Assembly: GCF_011492965.1 (NCBI RefSeq) | Contig: NZ_CP045122.1 | Coordinates: forward strand, 186,001 to 250,000 | Source: Rubrobacter marinus | GTDB lineage: Bacteria; Actinomycetota; Rubrobacteria; Rubrobacterales; Rubrobacteraceae | Direction of reading: 5' to 3' | Length of the DNA stretch: 64,000 nucleotides | Part shown: positions 52,981 through 61,189 of the stretch, in pieces | Layout of the letters: each line of letters starts with the position of its first letter | How positions within the stretch are numbered: the stretch's first letter is position 1 | Program-made: the position numbers and the translations under genes | The notes under the pieces: model-generated | Seen by the model: the letters and a program-made list of their open reading frames with translations, nothing else | What the model was told of the DNA's origin: nothing | Databases searched by the model: none

Positions 52981-53058
52981 GGTTCCCCTAGCCTGCTGCT
53001 GCAAAACGACCTACGAACACCTGCCCGAAACAAGGCAGCGCTTTCCCCCGACAGCATT

Positions 53059-54264
53059 CTACCCCGTCGCGGACAACTGCGCCTGCCGTTCGTGGCTCCT
53101 CGGGGCGACCTTGCGGTCCGTTGCGCCGACGCTTCCGAGCGCGTGTTCCGCGATGCGCATGGTGAGAAGGGGCGGGACGGCATTTCCGATCATCCGCGCC
53201 CAGGCAGTGCGCTTGTGCGTCGCCCCGAAGTCGAAGAAGTCGGGGAAGGTCTGTATGCGGGCAGCCTCGTGCGGGGTGATCGTGCGCCGCTGGGAAGGGT
53301 GGACGTACCGCCCCTGCCCCATCGAGCCGAACCCGGTCGTGATGGTCGGCGCGGGCTGATCCCAGCGGAGGCGGCCGTACACGGAGTAGTAGGTGTGGCC
53401 GGGATTATCGCGATGACAAGGAGGACGCAGGTCGTTGGGCAGATCGTACTCGTCCTCGTCGAAAAGCCACTTCATGCGCCATACATTGTCTCCTTTGGGG
53501 ATCGAAGGGCTGTCGAACCCACCCTCCGGTGCGACGCGTTCGAGATCGGATATGGCCCATCTCAGGTCGCGCCCGTGACGCTCCGTATCGTCCTGCAATG
53601 CCTCGAGTACCTTCGTGGGCACGACCTCGTGGTCTCGACTAGCAAATAGGATGTGCCGCCTGCGGCGCTGGGGCACGCCCACCGGCCACAGGTCGACTAC
53701 CGCATCGTGTACCCGGTATCCATAACGATCCAATGCTTCTTTGGTGGCTTCGACGACCTTCCCCTGGTCTTTCAGCACGTCCGCCACGTTCTCCACGATC
53801 ACGAACTTGGCCTCCAAGACGCGCGCCGCCCGGGCCATCCGAGCATAGAGGGCGTTGCGCGGATCGTTGCGCCGCGTGTGGTTGTTCAGGTTCGAGTTGC
53901 CTTGGCAGGGGGGACCCCCCAAAAGAAAGTGGACGCCGGAGCCCGTATGGGCCCTGGTCCTCCGCTCCGCTCCGGTAATCCGGTCTTCCAAAGCCCCGTC
54001 GAACCACTCGCACACGTCGTCTCGGTGGCAGTCGGCGTTGGCGAAGTTGTCCCCGAAGACGCCGATAGCATCCTCGTCCTCGTCGATCGCCAGCGGGACG
54101 CGGACGGCTTTCCCTTTCAGGTGTGCGGCGTGAGCCACCCCGAGAGCCATTCCCCCACAGCCCGAGAAGAGGTCGACCACTTTGACCTCGCCACTGCCTT
54201 CCTCGTACTGCGGGCGGACCTTGCTGCGCAGAAACTCCCGGTCGTCCTGCCTCGGCAGGTTCAA
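53059..54264 (-). CDS. DNA cytosine-5 methyltransferase, DruM-like
   Basis: 401 residues from a TTG start that overlaps the vsr stop as TTGA; an ATG further upstream (54426) would lie within vsr. Motif I VVDLFSGCGGMALGVAHA, motif IV GGPPCQGNSNLNNHTRR with the catalytic Cys, motif VI VIVENV, motif VIII QRRRRHIL and motif X GNAVPP are all in order. It would methylate cytosine at C5 in self DNA, and in Druantia type II the methylase is the first member of the system. The recognition sequence cannot be read from the protein. Confidence 0.92.
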   Translation of the reverse strand: MNLPRQDDREFLRSKVRPQYEEGSGEVKVVDLFSGCGGMALGVAHAAHLKGKAVRVPLAIDEDEDAIGVFGDNFANADCHRDDVCEWFDGALEDRITGAERRTRAHTGSGVHFLLGGPPCQGNSNLNNHTRRNDPRNALYARMARAARVLEAKFVIVENVADVLKDQGKVVEATKEALDRYGYRVHDAVVDLWPVGVPQRRRRHILFASRDHEVVPTKVLEALQDDTERHGRDLRWAISDLERVAPEGGFDSPSIPKGDNVWRMKWLFDEDEYDLPNDLRPPCHRDNPGHTYYSVYGRLRWDQPAPTITTGFGSMGQGRYVHPSQRRTITPHEAARIQTFPDFFDFGATHKRTAWARMIGNAVPPLLTMRIAEHALGSVGATDRKVAPRSHERQAQLSATG

Positions 54265-54884
54265 CCGGATCGCCTCTTCGGCCTCGCCGACGTTCGTCCG
54301 CGAGCGGACCCGCGAGCAGCACGGGGACCCTTCGGTCGGCCTTTGTCGCGTCCGGTCTTCCTGGGACCGACCTCGTGGCGCACCACGTCCCATGCGCGGA
54401 GCAGGCGAAGCTCCCGCCTCTCCCAACCTTCTCCTTCCTGCGGGACCGGATCCACACGACTCACGCGCCAGTCGCGCTCGTCCGGCAGCCGTTCCCCACG
54501 CATCGCCGCCTCGACCACCCGAACCACCTTGTCGAGTTCCTGATAGACCTCATGCTCGAAGACCCTCACCACGCGCCAGCCCGCAGCTTCGAGGCCCAAA
54601 GTCAGTCTGCTGTCGCGCTCGACGTTGGCGAGCAGCTTTCCGGACCAGAACTCCTCGCTGGATCTAGGCCGCGAATAGTGGGCCGGACACCCGTGCCAGA
54701 AGCATCCGTCCACGAAAACCGCAACCCTCGCTCCCGGGAAAACCACGTCTGGACGCCCCATCGGCGCCTTGTAGTTCAGGCGGTACCGCATACCGGCACG
54801 CCACAGAGCGGAACGCAGCAGGCGCTCCGGGGAGGTGTTCTTCCCCTTCACCCGCGCCATGTGCTCCGACCTGGAGAGGCTCAC
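54261..54884 (-). CDS. vsr: very short patch repair endonuclease (Vsr)
   Basis: 207 residues. The start has SEHMARVKGKNTSPERLLRS, the centre YKAPMGRPDVVFPGARVAVF and the signature FVDGCFWHGCPAHY with the catalytic Asp and zinc-binding residues. Vsr nicks TG mismatches made when 5-methylcytosine is deaminated, so it protects against the mutations caused by the neighbouring methylase. The family is usually about 140-150 residues; the extra C-terminal 50 are basic. The GTG start overlaps the stop of a small upstream ORF as GTGA, and its own stop overlaps the methylase start. Confidence 0.9.
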   Translation of the reverse strand: MSLSRSEHMARVKGKNTSPERLLRSALWRAGMRYRLNYKAPMGRPDVVFPGARVAVFVDGCFWHGCPAHYSRPRSSEEFWSGKLLANVERDSRLTLGLEAAGWRVVRVFEHEVYQELDKVVRVVEAAMRGERLPDERDWRVSRVDPVPQEGEGWERRELRLLRAWDVVRHEVGPRKTGRDKGRPKGPRAARGSARGRTSARPKRRSG

Positions 54885-55054
54885 GGACGGCCGTCTTTAC
54901 CACCGAAGGTTCTCGGCGCGGCCGTACTCCCAAGCAACACGACATCGGAGCCCGAGCGGCGAAACGCGATCTCGTTGTCGGCGCCGAGCATGTTCCGGGG
55001 AACGGGCGCGCTTCGCAGGCCACGCGAACCCGGAGCCCCCTTCGTCTCGATCAT
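54881..55054 (-). CDS. small ORF coupled to vsr
   Basis: 57 residues (MIETKGAPGSRGLRSAPVPR) with AAAGGAAAA eight bases before the ATG. It ends in a GTGA overlap with vsr, so it could be a leader peptide or a small subunit at the head of the Druantia-like operon. The protein sequence itself is not recognised; coding status rests on the ribosome site and the coupling. The remaining 170 bases up to the next gene hold nothing clear. Confidence 0.4.
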   Translation of the reverse strand: MIETKGAPGSRGLRSAPVPRNMLGADNEIAFRRSGSDVVLLGSTAAPRTFGGKDGRP

Positions 55055-55224
55055 ACGAGCATTTTCCTTTCTCGGTCGCATCGCGGAGCGTGCGCCTCGG
55101 GCAGCGCGCCGCGAGGCCGACCAGCACCGCGGTTTAGATACGAGCACGCTTTGCGGCAAGCGTCGTCGGCGCCGGGACGGTGCGGAAACGCAACCGTCCT
55201 CGCCACGGTTCGGAGCTCGACGGT

Positions 55225-55683
55225 CTACTCGACCGCCCCGATCTCGTAGCGCTCGGAACTGCCGGGCTCCGTCACGTCCTCGACGGCCACCGCACCAGAG
55301 TAGCCGAACGCCCTCAGCGCGCCGAGGAGTCGGTCGACCGCTTGGTAGGGCGATTCCGCATCCGAGGCGGTCACGAGGGCTCCGAACGGCACGCCGCCCA
55401 TGGTTACGGCCTCGTACCCCTCCTCCGATTCCTCGGTCTCGGAGACATGATATACGACCACGGCCACCCGTTCGCCCCACTCGGGGCCCGGCGGCGCGGG
55501 CGTGAAAGCGGCCACCATGCGCGCGATTATCAGGTCCTCCGTTCCGACTAGCGAGGGATCATGGGGTGACTCGACGTAGCGCGCCCTTATCGAACGTCCG
55601 TCTTCGGAGGGGGCGAGCACCTCTGCGCGAGATCCGTCGTACAATAGCAACTCGTCTCCCGGTCCGAACGTCCCGAGCTCCAT
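55225..55683 (-). CDS. hypothetical protein
   Basis: 152 residues. GGGAGG lies upstream of the ATG. It begins with a beta-rich domain (DELLLYDGSRAEVLAPSEDG) and continues alpha/beta (VAVVVYHVSETEESEEGYEA). Not recognised. It is the last gene of the minus-strand maintenance block. Confidence 0.55.
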   Translation of the reverse strand: MELGTFGPGDELLLYDGSRAEVLAPSEDGRSIRARYVESPHDPSLVGTEDLIIARMVAAFTPAPPGPEWGERVAVVVYHVSETEESEEGYEAVTMGGVPFGALVTASDAESPYQAVDRLLGALRAFGYSGAVAVEDVTEPGSSERYEIGAVE

Positions 55684-55742
55684 CGGCCTCCCTCCCGGCC
55701 CAGCCGTCGCCTTTGTCGGGCCATATTACTCGCTGACGTCTC

Positions 55743-55925
55743 CTACCGCACCGGCGGGACCGTCCGGTCGCGCAAACCCCCTTCGAGTGGATCCGGTGGC
55801 CTCGAAACCCCTCTCGCGGCCACGACGCGCCGTCGGTCCTCCCCGTCCGCCTCCGGCACCGCGAGCTCCCCGGCCTCGGCGATCAGCCGCAAGAGGGGTA
55901 TGCCGAGTGCGTCGGAGAGACCCAC
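55743..55925 (-). CDS. small hypothetical protein
   Basis: 60 residues from a GTG. The first half (LSDALGIPLLRLIAEAGELA) looks like a helix pair, the second is charged. It follows the upstream gene by nine bases with no clear ribosome site. Not recognised. Confidence 0.35.
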   Translation of the reverse strand: MGLSDALGIPLLRLIAEAGELAVPEADGEDRRRVVAARGVSRPPDPLEGGLRDRTVPPVR

Positions 55926-55934
55926 GGGCTGCGG

Positions 55935-56525
55935 TCACCCGACGAGCCCCTCGGGCGGGAACAGGTGAAGGTGCAAGGTGTTGGGGTTCATCCCCGGCTC
56001 CGTCCCGGGCTTGGGAAGCCACGCCCAAAGGTGAGGCGGCGGCCCGCCCGGGGCGTGCCTGGCGCGCAGGAGCTCCTCCCAAGTCGGGTAGCGGGAGGGG
56101 TGGGAGACCGAGAAATGCACGGCCCCTTCGCGATCGTTCGTCGGCTCGAAGAGAATCCCGAGCTCGCCCATCCGGAAGCCGCGGGCGTTGGGATTGTTGC
56201 GCCTGAACTCCTCCGCCAGGGCGACTTCCGCTATTTGGTGCTCCCCCGCCGTCTTGGGTGGGCCCAGGGCGGCCAGGATGCGCCCGAGGGCGCGCATCTC
56301 TTCCGAGACGGAGTCCGGGCCTTCCCTCGCGCCCCTGCTCGCCAGCTCGTAGCGCAGCGCGCCCGTCGCGGCCTCCGCGAGCGACGCGGCCCCCCGGCAG
56401 TCCTCGCGCCTCCAGGCGTCGGCCTCCTCCCTCAGAACCTCCTCGCGTATGCGGCCCGCGGCCACCCGGCCGACGAGCCCTACCAGTCCGTCGTAGGCTT
56501 GCTCGAACCCGTCGGGAATCGCCAT
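55935..56525 (-). CDS. hypothetical protein, DUF7694-like C-terminal part
   Basis: 196 residues. The C-terminal half (AVHFSVSHPSRYPTWEELLR and MNPNTLHLHLFPPEGLVG) resembles a domain common on phages and plasmids in which SVSH-x2-RYPTW precedes a final His-Leu strand (DUF7694, from memory). The N-terminal half is helical. Function unknown. It lies after the primase gene. Confidence 0.6.
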   Translation of the reverse strand: MAIPDGFEQAYDGLVGLVGRVAAGRIREEVLREEADAWRREDCRGAASLAEAATGALRYELASRGAREGPDSVSEEMRALGRILAALGPPKTAGEHQIAEVALAEEFRRNNPNARGFRMGELGILFEPTNDREGAVHFSVSHPSRYPTWEELLRARHAPGGPPPHLWAWLPKPGTEPGMNPNTLHLHLFPPEGLVG

Positions 56526-56621
56526 GCAAAGATCGGCCTCCTTCCGCGCACCGGTGCGTCCTCACGATTGCTTGCCGCCCCATGTTAGCGCGGGGACGCG
56601 GGGACTTCGCCTGCGCGTCCT

Positions 56622-57908
56622 TCAGACGGTGGCGCCGTGCTCCCCCGACGATGCGCCGACGGCGAGGAGGCGTCCGAAGGCCGCCCTCCTTACGCGTGGA
56701 TCCGGCGGCAATGAGAGCAACCAGCCGTCGAGGTCTTCGACGGGTGCGGTGCCCGAATGCTCCGGCAGAACCGCCACGGCCGGTAGACCGCGGGCGGGCT
56801 CGGCCAAGGCGCACGCGGTCTCCTCGGCCAGTTCCTTTCCCACCCCGCGGTCCGGGACGTAGGGTGCGACCCTCCCCTGGAGGTCTGCGCCGCGAAGCTC
56901 GGGGAGGGGCTCGTCGGCCGCGCCCGGGGCGTGGAAGCGGCGCAAGCCCTGGATCGCGCCGACGGCGAGCCCGTAGCGGGCCGCGACGATCGCGCCGATC
57001 GGGCCCTCGCAGAAGGCGAGGAGGTCGTCGGGGCGGTAGCGCGGGAAGACGTAGAGGTGGTTGGCCGAACCCCTGAGCGAGACGTACTTGCCGGTCCTCT
57101 CCTCCTGCGTCGCGGTGAGCGCGCGGCCCTCGATCGTGGTTATGCGCCCCTCGCGGTCGTGGTACGGGATCAGCGCGTAGTCGCCGACGAGGGTGAAGGA
57201 GATCCGTCCCCGCCCCCCGCCCGCGAAGAAGCCCGGCACGCCGAGGAGCCTCTTCCTGCCGAGGGCCCGCTCGAGGGCGCGCGTCGCGGCCCGCGCGGCT
57301 TTCGGCGTCGCCTCGCCGAAGCGGCCCTCGGCCACCAGCTCCTCGCCCACGCCGCGGGAGCGCCAGAAGGCTAGGGAGCGATCCGTAGGCGGGCACAGCG
57401 AGAGGAGCCGTCGGTACGCGGCGTTCTTGACCTCCGGGTCCGCCTCGGCCCGTTGCGGCTCCGGGCCCGGGGATCCGGCCGCCCGGGCTCGCGCGGATGG
57501 GCGCGGTCCCGCGGCGCGCATCCCCCCCACGACGCCGGCGACCTCGTGGGCCTTCTTCACGACCTCCGGGAACTGCAGGCGCTCGTCGAGGCCCTCGAAG
57601 AAGGCGACGAGCCCCAGGGCGTCGGTGCATCGCGGGGCGGCGCAGGCCTCGTTCCAGCATCCGGCGATCCCGCGCTCGTGGTTGGCCTCGAACTTCTCCT
57701 TGCCGCATCGGCTGCACCGGTACGTCGTCCTCTTGCCGGACGTCTTGCCGGGCCCGAGGTAGCGCGAGCAGACCGCGAGGACCTCGCCCTTCACCTCGCC
57801 CTTTTCCGGGGCGGGGCTCGTCCTCGCGGGGCGGGCTCGGCGGGGGCTCGGCCCCCGCCTGGTGCCGCTCTTCCTCCGCTGCCTTCTTGCGCTCTTGCTT
57901 TCTGGCAC
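56622..57908 (-). CDS. DNA primase-like protein with zinc finger and Toprim domain
   Basis: 428 residues, GTG start with GGAGG five bases upstream. Basic N-terminus, then a zinc-binding segment YRCSRCGKEKFEAN with GCWNEAC, the CHC2-like finger. The Toprim part follows: YALIPYHDREGRITTIEGRA, YVFPRYRPDDLLAFCEGPIG with the catalytic Glu, and AARYGLAVGAIQG. Primases make RNA primers for replication. Its length fits plasmid or phage primases that lack a helicase part. Together with replicon-borne dnaN and ssb it points to self-supported replication. Confidence 0.8.
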   Translation of the reverse strand: MPESKSARRQRRKSGTRRGPSPRRARPARTSPAPEKGEVKGEVLAVCSRYLGPGKTSGKRTTYRCSRCGKEKFEANHERGIAGCWNEACAAPRCTDALGLVAFFEGLDERLQFPEVVKKAHEVAGVVGGMRAAGPRPSARARAAGSPGPEPQRAEADPEVKNAAYRRLLSLCPPTDRSLAFWRSRGVGEELVAEGRFGEATPKAARAATRALERALGRKRLLGVPGFFAGGGRGRISFTLVGDYALIPYHDREGRITTIEGRALTATQEERTGKYVSLRGSANHLYVFPRYRPDDLLAFCEGPIGAIVAARYGLAVGAIQGLRRFHAPGAADEPLPELRGADLQGRVAPYVPDRGVGKELAEETACALAEPARGLPAVAVLPEHSGTAPVEDLDGWLLSLPPDPRVRRAAFGRLLAVGASSGEHGATV

Positions 57909-58004
57909 GCCGTCCTCCGTTCTCCTCCTGGAGCTCCGCCTGCGCCGTCTCGAGGACGCGCCCTCAGACGTCTCCCGGGTCGTAGGGCTCCATGTCCTCG
58001 ACCC

Positions 58005-58433
58005 TTACGCCCCCGGGTTGGGGCCTCCGAACCGTTCCTCGTCCTCCGCCTGTTGGACGAGCTCCTCCCGCGTGCCCGGCAACGGCCGAAGCATGAAGTC
58101 GTCGAACTCGGGGATCAGAAGGGGCAGCTCGTAGTAGCGCGCGTTGTGGAAATAGGCGACCTTGGGCCAGTCTCCTAGGTCCTCGCCCTCCGAGACGAGG
58201 CGGAAGACGGCCTTCGGGAACGTCCCCGAGAGGCCGGCTAGGATGCCGAGCATCTGGTCCCGGTCGTCGTTGCCGTTTTCGCCCTCGTCGGCCTGAAGGA
58301 CGCCGCAAGCGAGGATGACGGCGTACCCCACGGAAGAGGTGAGCGGGTCGATGCCGTTCCAGGTGCGCTCGATGCTCCGGGGATCCTCGCCGCCCGGCTC
58401 GACCCGAGCCCAGTAGGACACGTCGTAGGTCAT
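58005..58433 (-). CDS. hypothetical protein
   Basis: 142 residues (MTYDVSYWARVEPGGEDPRS). The ATG overlaps the previous stop as ATGA. A central helical block (SSVGYAVILACGVLQADEGE) and an aromatic-rich C-terminus (YFHNARYYELPLLIPEFDDF) are visible. Not recognised. Confidence 0.6.
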   Translation of the reverse strand: MTYDVSYWARVEPGGEDPRSIERTWNGIDPLTSSVGYAVILACGVLQADEGENGNDDRDQMLGILAGLSGTFPKAVFRLVSEGEDLGDWPKVAYFHNARYYELPLLIPEFDDFMLRPLPGTREELVQQAEDEERFGGPNPGA

Positions 58434-58687
58434 GCGTGCGCTCCGATCTGCTTGTCTTCCAGGAAGATCTTTTCGTCGGGGGTCAGGTCGAACAGCTCGT
58501 CCATGCGCTCCACGAGGTCGTGCCTGGTCGAGTAGAGGAACGCGTCCGCGGTCTGGAAGCTGCCGATCCTGTAGTCGGAGGCGTAGCTTGCGGCGTGCTC
58601 GGCGTCGAGGTTGGCCTCGATGGCGCGGTTGATGTGGCAGATCGCGCGGACAAGCGCGACCCCCTTCCTGACCGCTACCCAGTCCAT
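58430..58687 (-). CDS. hypothetical helical protein
   Basis: 85 residues (MDWVAVRKGVALVRAICHIN), with GGGAGGAGC directly before the ATG. Mostly helical; coupled by ATGA to the next gene, so the two products may work together. Not recognised. Confidence 0.55.
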   Translation of the reverse strand: MDWVAVRKGVALVRAICHINRAIEANLDAEHAASYASDYRIGSFQTADAFLYSTRHDLVERMDELFDLTPDEKIFLEDKQIGAHA

Positions 58688-58795
58688 GCTCCTCCCTTCG
58701 TGGCGTACGGCCCGCCGCTTCGTCGTGCCGGCGAGCACCGCTCCCTTTTCGACGGAACGTGTTCGCCGCCCGGCGTCGCCCCGAGGCAGCGGGGC

Positions 58796-59110
58796 TCACG
58801 CGGCCGCGGGGCCCGATGCCCCCGCGGCCCCGAGGACCTGGAGGACCCACGCCGGCGCACCAGCAGCGTCGTGGCGGGCGACGATCCGGCCCGTGCGGGC
58901 GCACAGCGCCTCGTAGGAGAAAGACGCTTCGGGCGCGCGGAGGGTCGTCCCCTCGCGCGCCGCGTGCTCGGCGGCGAGGAGCGCCGGCAACGCCTCGGCC
59001 TGGGAGAGGAGGTCCGTCTCGTCCACGAGCTCGCGCCGGCGGCCCCTTCGGTTTTCGGCCCCTAGCCTGCAGATAACGAACCGCTTGGTGGTCCCGAAGG
59101 TCCCTTCCAT
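58796..59110 (-). CDS. hypothetical protein
   Basis: 104 residues (MEGTFGTTKRFVICRLGAEN) with GGGGAG upstream of the ATG. Includes DLLSQAEALPALLAAEHAAR. An inverted repeat GGCCGCGGGG/CCCCGCGGCC lies at its 3' end and could end transcription. Not recognised. Confidence 0.5.
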   Translation of the reverse strand: MEGTFGTTKRFVICRLGAENRRGRRRELVDETDLLSQAEALPALLAAEHAAREGTTLRAPEASFSYEALCARTGRIVARHDAAGAPAWVLQVLGAAGASGPAAA

Positions 59111-59140
59111 CGCTCCCCGCCTTTCTCGACTCGGGGCCTC

Positions 59141-59170
59141 TCGGGGCGGCGGGGCTCCCCGCCGCCCCGA
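59141..59170 (-). terminator. perfect 14-base GC hairpin
   Basis: TCGGGGCGGCGGGG and its complement around two bases, in the gap between two minus-strand genes, 12 bases after the upstream stop. It has no T-run, so it may reduce rather than end transcription. Confidence 0.45.
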
Positions 59171-59181
59171 AGCCCGCGGCC

Positions 59182-60174
59182 CTACGCCGTGATCTCCTCG
59201 ATCTCCTCTTCGGCCGTCTCGTCGGCTAAAGAGGAGATGGCGTCGCCGAAGAAGACGGCCTCCCCCGGCCACAGGTCCTCCTCGTCGATGTCGTACGCCC
59301 CGGCGAGGCCGAACTCGGCCCTCGGGTCGTCCGCGAAGCCCTCGGACGCCGCCTCCGCATAGATCTCCGCGGCGAACTGCTCGGCCAGGAGGAGCTCCTG
59401 CGTCGTCGGGCCCTCGATGCCGCCCTCCTCTTCGGCGGCCCGCTCCTCCGGGCCCGCGCCGCCGACCCCGTCCCTCGGGGCTTCCTTCGTCTCGAGCTCG
59501 CCGATCACGTTCCTTCTCCTCTCGTTGCGGTTTTCGTCTTCTCGGGCGGCCGGGCCTCCGGGCGCCCACTCCGGCACGGACGCCCACGATGCGGGCGGCT
59601 CTCCCCCCTCGGGCGGCGAGGTCCCCACCTGTCTCGGGAAGCCGTCGAAGTAGTAGTCCAGCAGCGCCGACTCGTGGTCGCGGCTGAATAGGCTGATGAC
59701 GCCGCCGCGGCGCCGGGACGGGCCAGCGGTCGCGAGAGCGGCCGGGGTTCGGGCTACCTCCCACAGGGCGACCTCCTCCTCCCCCCTCCCCTTCTCCCGA
59801 GCGCCCCGTCCCCACCCGTTCCGGCGCCCCGCCGGGCAGCGCAACAGGCAGCGAAGCTCGACGCGGCCGCCGTAGAGGTCTCTCCTTTGGGCCACGACCA
59901 ACCCCAGGTAGCGGGCCGCGTCTCGCGAGGGGGCCCCCGCGTCCTCCTCCTCGTCCTCGGCGACGGGGGGTGCTACGAAGCCGGCACCCATCAGCCCGAG
60001 GGCAACGCGGCGGCCGAAGAGGCCTGCGAGCCTCCCCTCGAGCCGGCGCCACACCCTCCTGGCCCGGCGCTCGGCGGGGTCCAGGCTGAGCCAGTTGCCC
60101 AGGTCGATCAGCACGGCGGCCAACCACAGGCGCACCCTCTCGCCGAAGCCGGCCGGCGGATGGCCGCCCCTCAC
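59182..60174 (-). CDS. hypothetical acidic protein
   Basis: 330 residues from a GTG that overlaps the previous stop as GTGA. The N-terminal part has WLAAVLIDLGNWLSLDPAER and a basic region; the C-terminal part is strongly acidic (FAAEIYAEAASEGFADDPRA, EEEIEEITA). An internal in-frame GTG at 59508 has GAGGAGAAGG just before it, so a second, shorter protein of 108 residues could be made from the same frame. Not recognised. Confidence 0.5.
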   Translation of the reverse strand: MRGGHPPAGFGERVRLWLAAVLIDLGNWLSLDPAERRARRVWRRLEGRLAGLFGRRVALGLMGAGFVAPPVAEDEEEDAGAPSRDAARYLGLVVAQRRDLYGGRVELRCLLRCPAGRRNGWGRGAREKGRGEEEVALWEVARTPAALATAGPSRRRGGVISLFSRDHESALLDYYFDGFPRQVGTSPPEGGEPPASWASVPEWAPGGPAAREDENRNERRRNVIGELETKEAPRDGVGGAGPEERAAEEEGGIEGPTTQELLLAEQFAAEIYAEAASEGFADDPRAEFGLAGAYDIDEEDLWPGEAVFFGDAISSLADETAEEEIEEITA

Positions 60175-60458
60175 GCGGCCTCCGCCGCCGTGGGCGCGGC
60201 CCGGCAAACCCTCGGGCAGGAGGGCGTGCAGCAGCCGACCGCTTCGGCCGCCGCCTCGAGTTCCTCGCGCGAAAGGTCCGGATTCAGGCCGTAGCGGAAG
60301 GCGGCCTCCTCGAAGTCGAACCAGGCCTGCAACGCCTCGCCGTCGAGCTGCGTGCGCTCCAGCATCGCGTCGTGGGCGTCGAGGAGGCAGCCCGCCGCTT
60401 CCTCGCGGTCGTCGGCTGCTAGGGCGGGGTCCCCGTGGGGGGCGTGTCCGGTCTCCAA
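60171..60458 (-). CDS. hypothetical protein
   Basis: 95 residues from a TTG with AAAGGAG six bases upstream. Acidic helical chain (DGEALQAWFDFEEAAFRYGL) ending with three cysteines (CCTPSC). Not recognised. It lies downstream of structured leader copy A. Confidence 0.5.
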   Translation of the reverse strand: METGHAPHGDPALAADDREEAAGCLLDAHDAMLERTQLDGEALQAWFDFEEAAFRYGLNPDLSREELEAAAEAVGCCTPSCPRVCRAAPTAAEAA

Positions 60459-60507
60459 GATGCGCTCCTTTCTCGTCTCGCTTCCTTCTTCCTACAACCC
60501 CCAGCAA

Positions 60508-60570
60508 ACCCGCCCCGCGCCCGCCGGGGTCAAGGGCCTTACGCCCTTGACCCCGGCGGGTCGGGCGGGT
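60508..60570 (-). promoter_or_regulatory. structured intergenic leader element, copy A
   Basis: Outer stem ACCCGCC/GGCGGGT (60508-60514, 60564-60570) encloses a perfect 18-base hairpin (60520-60537, 60543-60560) containing GTCAAGGG/CCCTTGAC. On the minus strand it is followed by GGCGGGTTTGCTGGGGGTTG and then the ribosome site of the next gene. Copies B and C share the GTCAAG/CTTGAC stem and the tail. Confidence 0.55.
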
Positions 60571-60579
60571 ACCGGATGC

Positions 60580-60801
60580 CTAGCCCTCGACGACCTCGAC
60601 CCCGCCCACCTTCGGGTACATGAACTCGAACGGCAGGCCCGAGAGGAACAGGGGCAGGTCCGGCTCGACGGTGAGGACGCCCTCCTCGGGGCCCGCGACC
60701 ACCGTGCCGCGGGCGTCGATCAGGCCCATCGTCCTCGCGTAGTGCGAGTCGAGGAGCCGGACCCTGAGCCCGACCGCGGGCGTCGCCGCCGGCCCCGTCA
60801 C
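60580..60801 (-). CDS. small hypothetical protein
   Basis: 73 residues from a GTG that overlaps the previous stop as GTGA. A beta-rich small domain (VGLRVRLLDSHYARTMGLID, VVAGPEEGVLTVEPDLPLFL). Not recognised. Confidence 0.55.
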   Translation of the reverse strand: MTGPAATPAVGLRVRLLDSHYARTMGLIDARGTVVAGPEEGVLTVEPDLPLFLSGLPFEFMYPKVGGVEVVEG

Positions 60802-61052
60802 GCGGCCTCCTCCCAGAGGGCGGCGCAGTACAGCTCGGCGTCGAGGAAGCCCGAAACTTCCCCCGTGTCGTGGCCCAAAGGACCGCCGACGACGAGCCCG
60901 AAGCCACTCGCGCCCGAGGACGCGTCCTCCGCCTCCAGGGAGTCCAGAAGCTCCTCGACCTCCTCGGGAGCCAGGTTCTCGAAGCGCTCCCACAGCGCCA
61001 CCCCTTCGGCGAACGTCTCCGCGCACTTCGTCCCTTGCGTGGTCTCCGTCAT
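60798..61052 (-). CDS. small hypothetical protein
   Basis: 84 residues (MTETTQGTKCAETFAEGVAL). Acidic, helical, with LAPEEVEELLDSLEAEDASS. It is preceded by leader copy B and coupled to the next gene by GTGA. Not recognised. Confidence 0.55.
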   Translation of the reverse strand: MTETTQGTKCAETFAEGVALWERFENLAPEEVEELLDSLEAEDASSGASGFGLVVGGPLGHDTGEVSGFLDAELYCAALWEEAA

Positions 61053-61100
61053 CCTTCGCCACCTCCTCGTCGGGTGCTCCTCCATCACACCCCCGACCGA

Positions 61101-61163
61101 ACCCGCCGGGTGCCTCCGGAAGTCAAGCGGGGAACCCGCTTGACGGTAGGGGGTCCGGCGGGT
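61101..61163 (-). promoter_or_regulatory. structured intergenic leader element, copy B
   Basis: Outer stem ACCCGCCGG/CCGGCGGGT (61101-61109, 61155-61163) encloses GTCAAGCGGG/CCCGCTTGAC (61122-61131, 61135-61144). The tail on the minus strand, GGCGGGTTCGGTCGGGGGTG, closely resembles that of copy A. It lies before the gene starting at 61052. Confidence 0.55.
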
Positions 61164-61189
61164 ATGGGGCCGCGCCGATAGCTCGCGGC

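Noticed and set aside
43381-54264. Whole island considered as DISARM
   Set aside because: DISARM splits the helicase and the DUF1998 protein and adds a phospholipase D-type protein. Here helicase and DUF1998 are one chain of 2151 residues and no such protein is present.
54881-55480. 199-residue minus-strand ORF upstream of vsr
   Set aside because: The first part is Arg/Gly-rich shadow sequence; only the last 57 codons have a ribosome site and are listed as a small ORF.
55726-57717. 663-residue minus-strand ORF over the primase region
   Set aside because: Arg-rich throughout; it is the shadow frame of the primase and its neighbour, which have real motifs.
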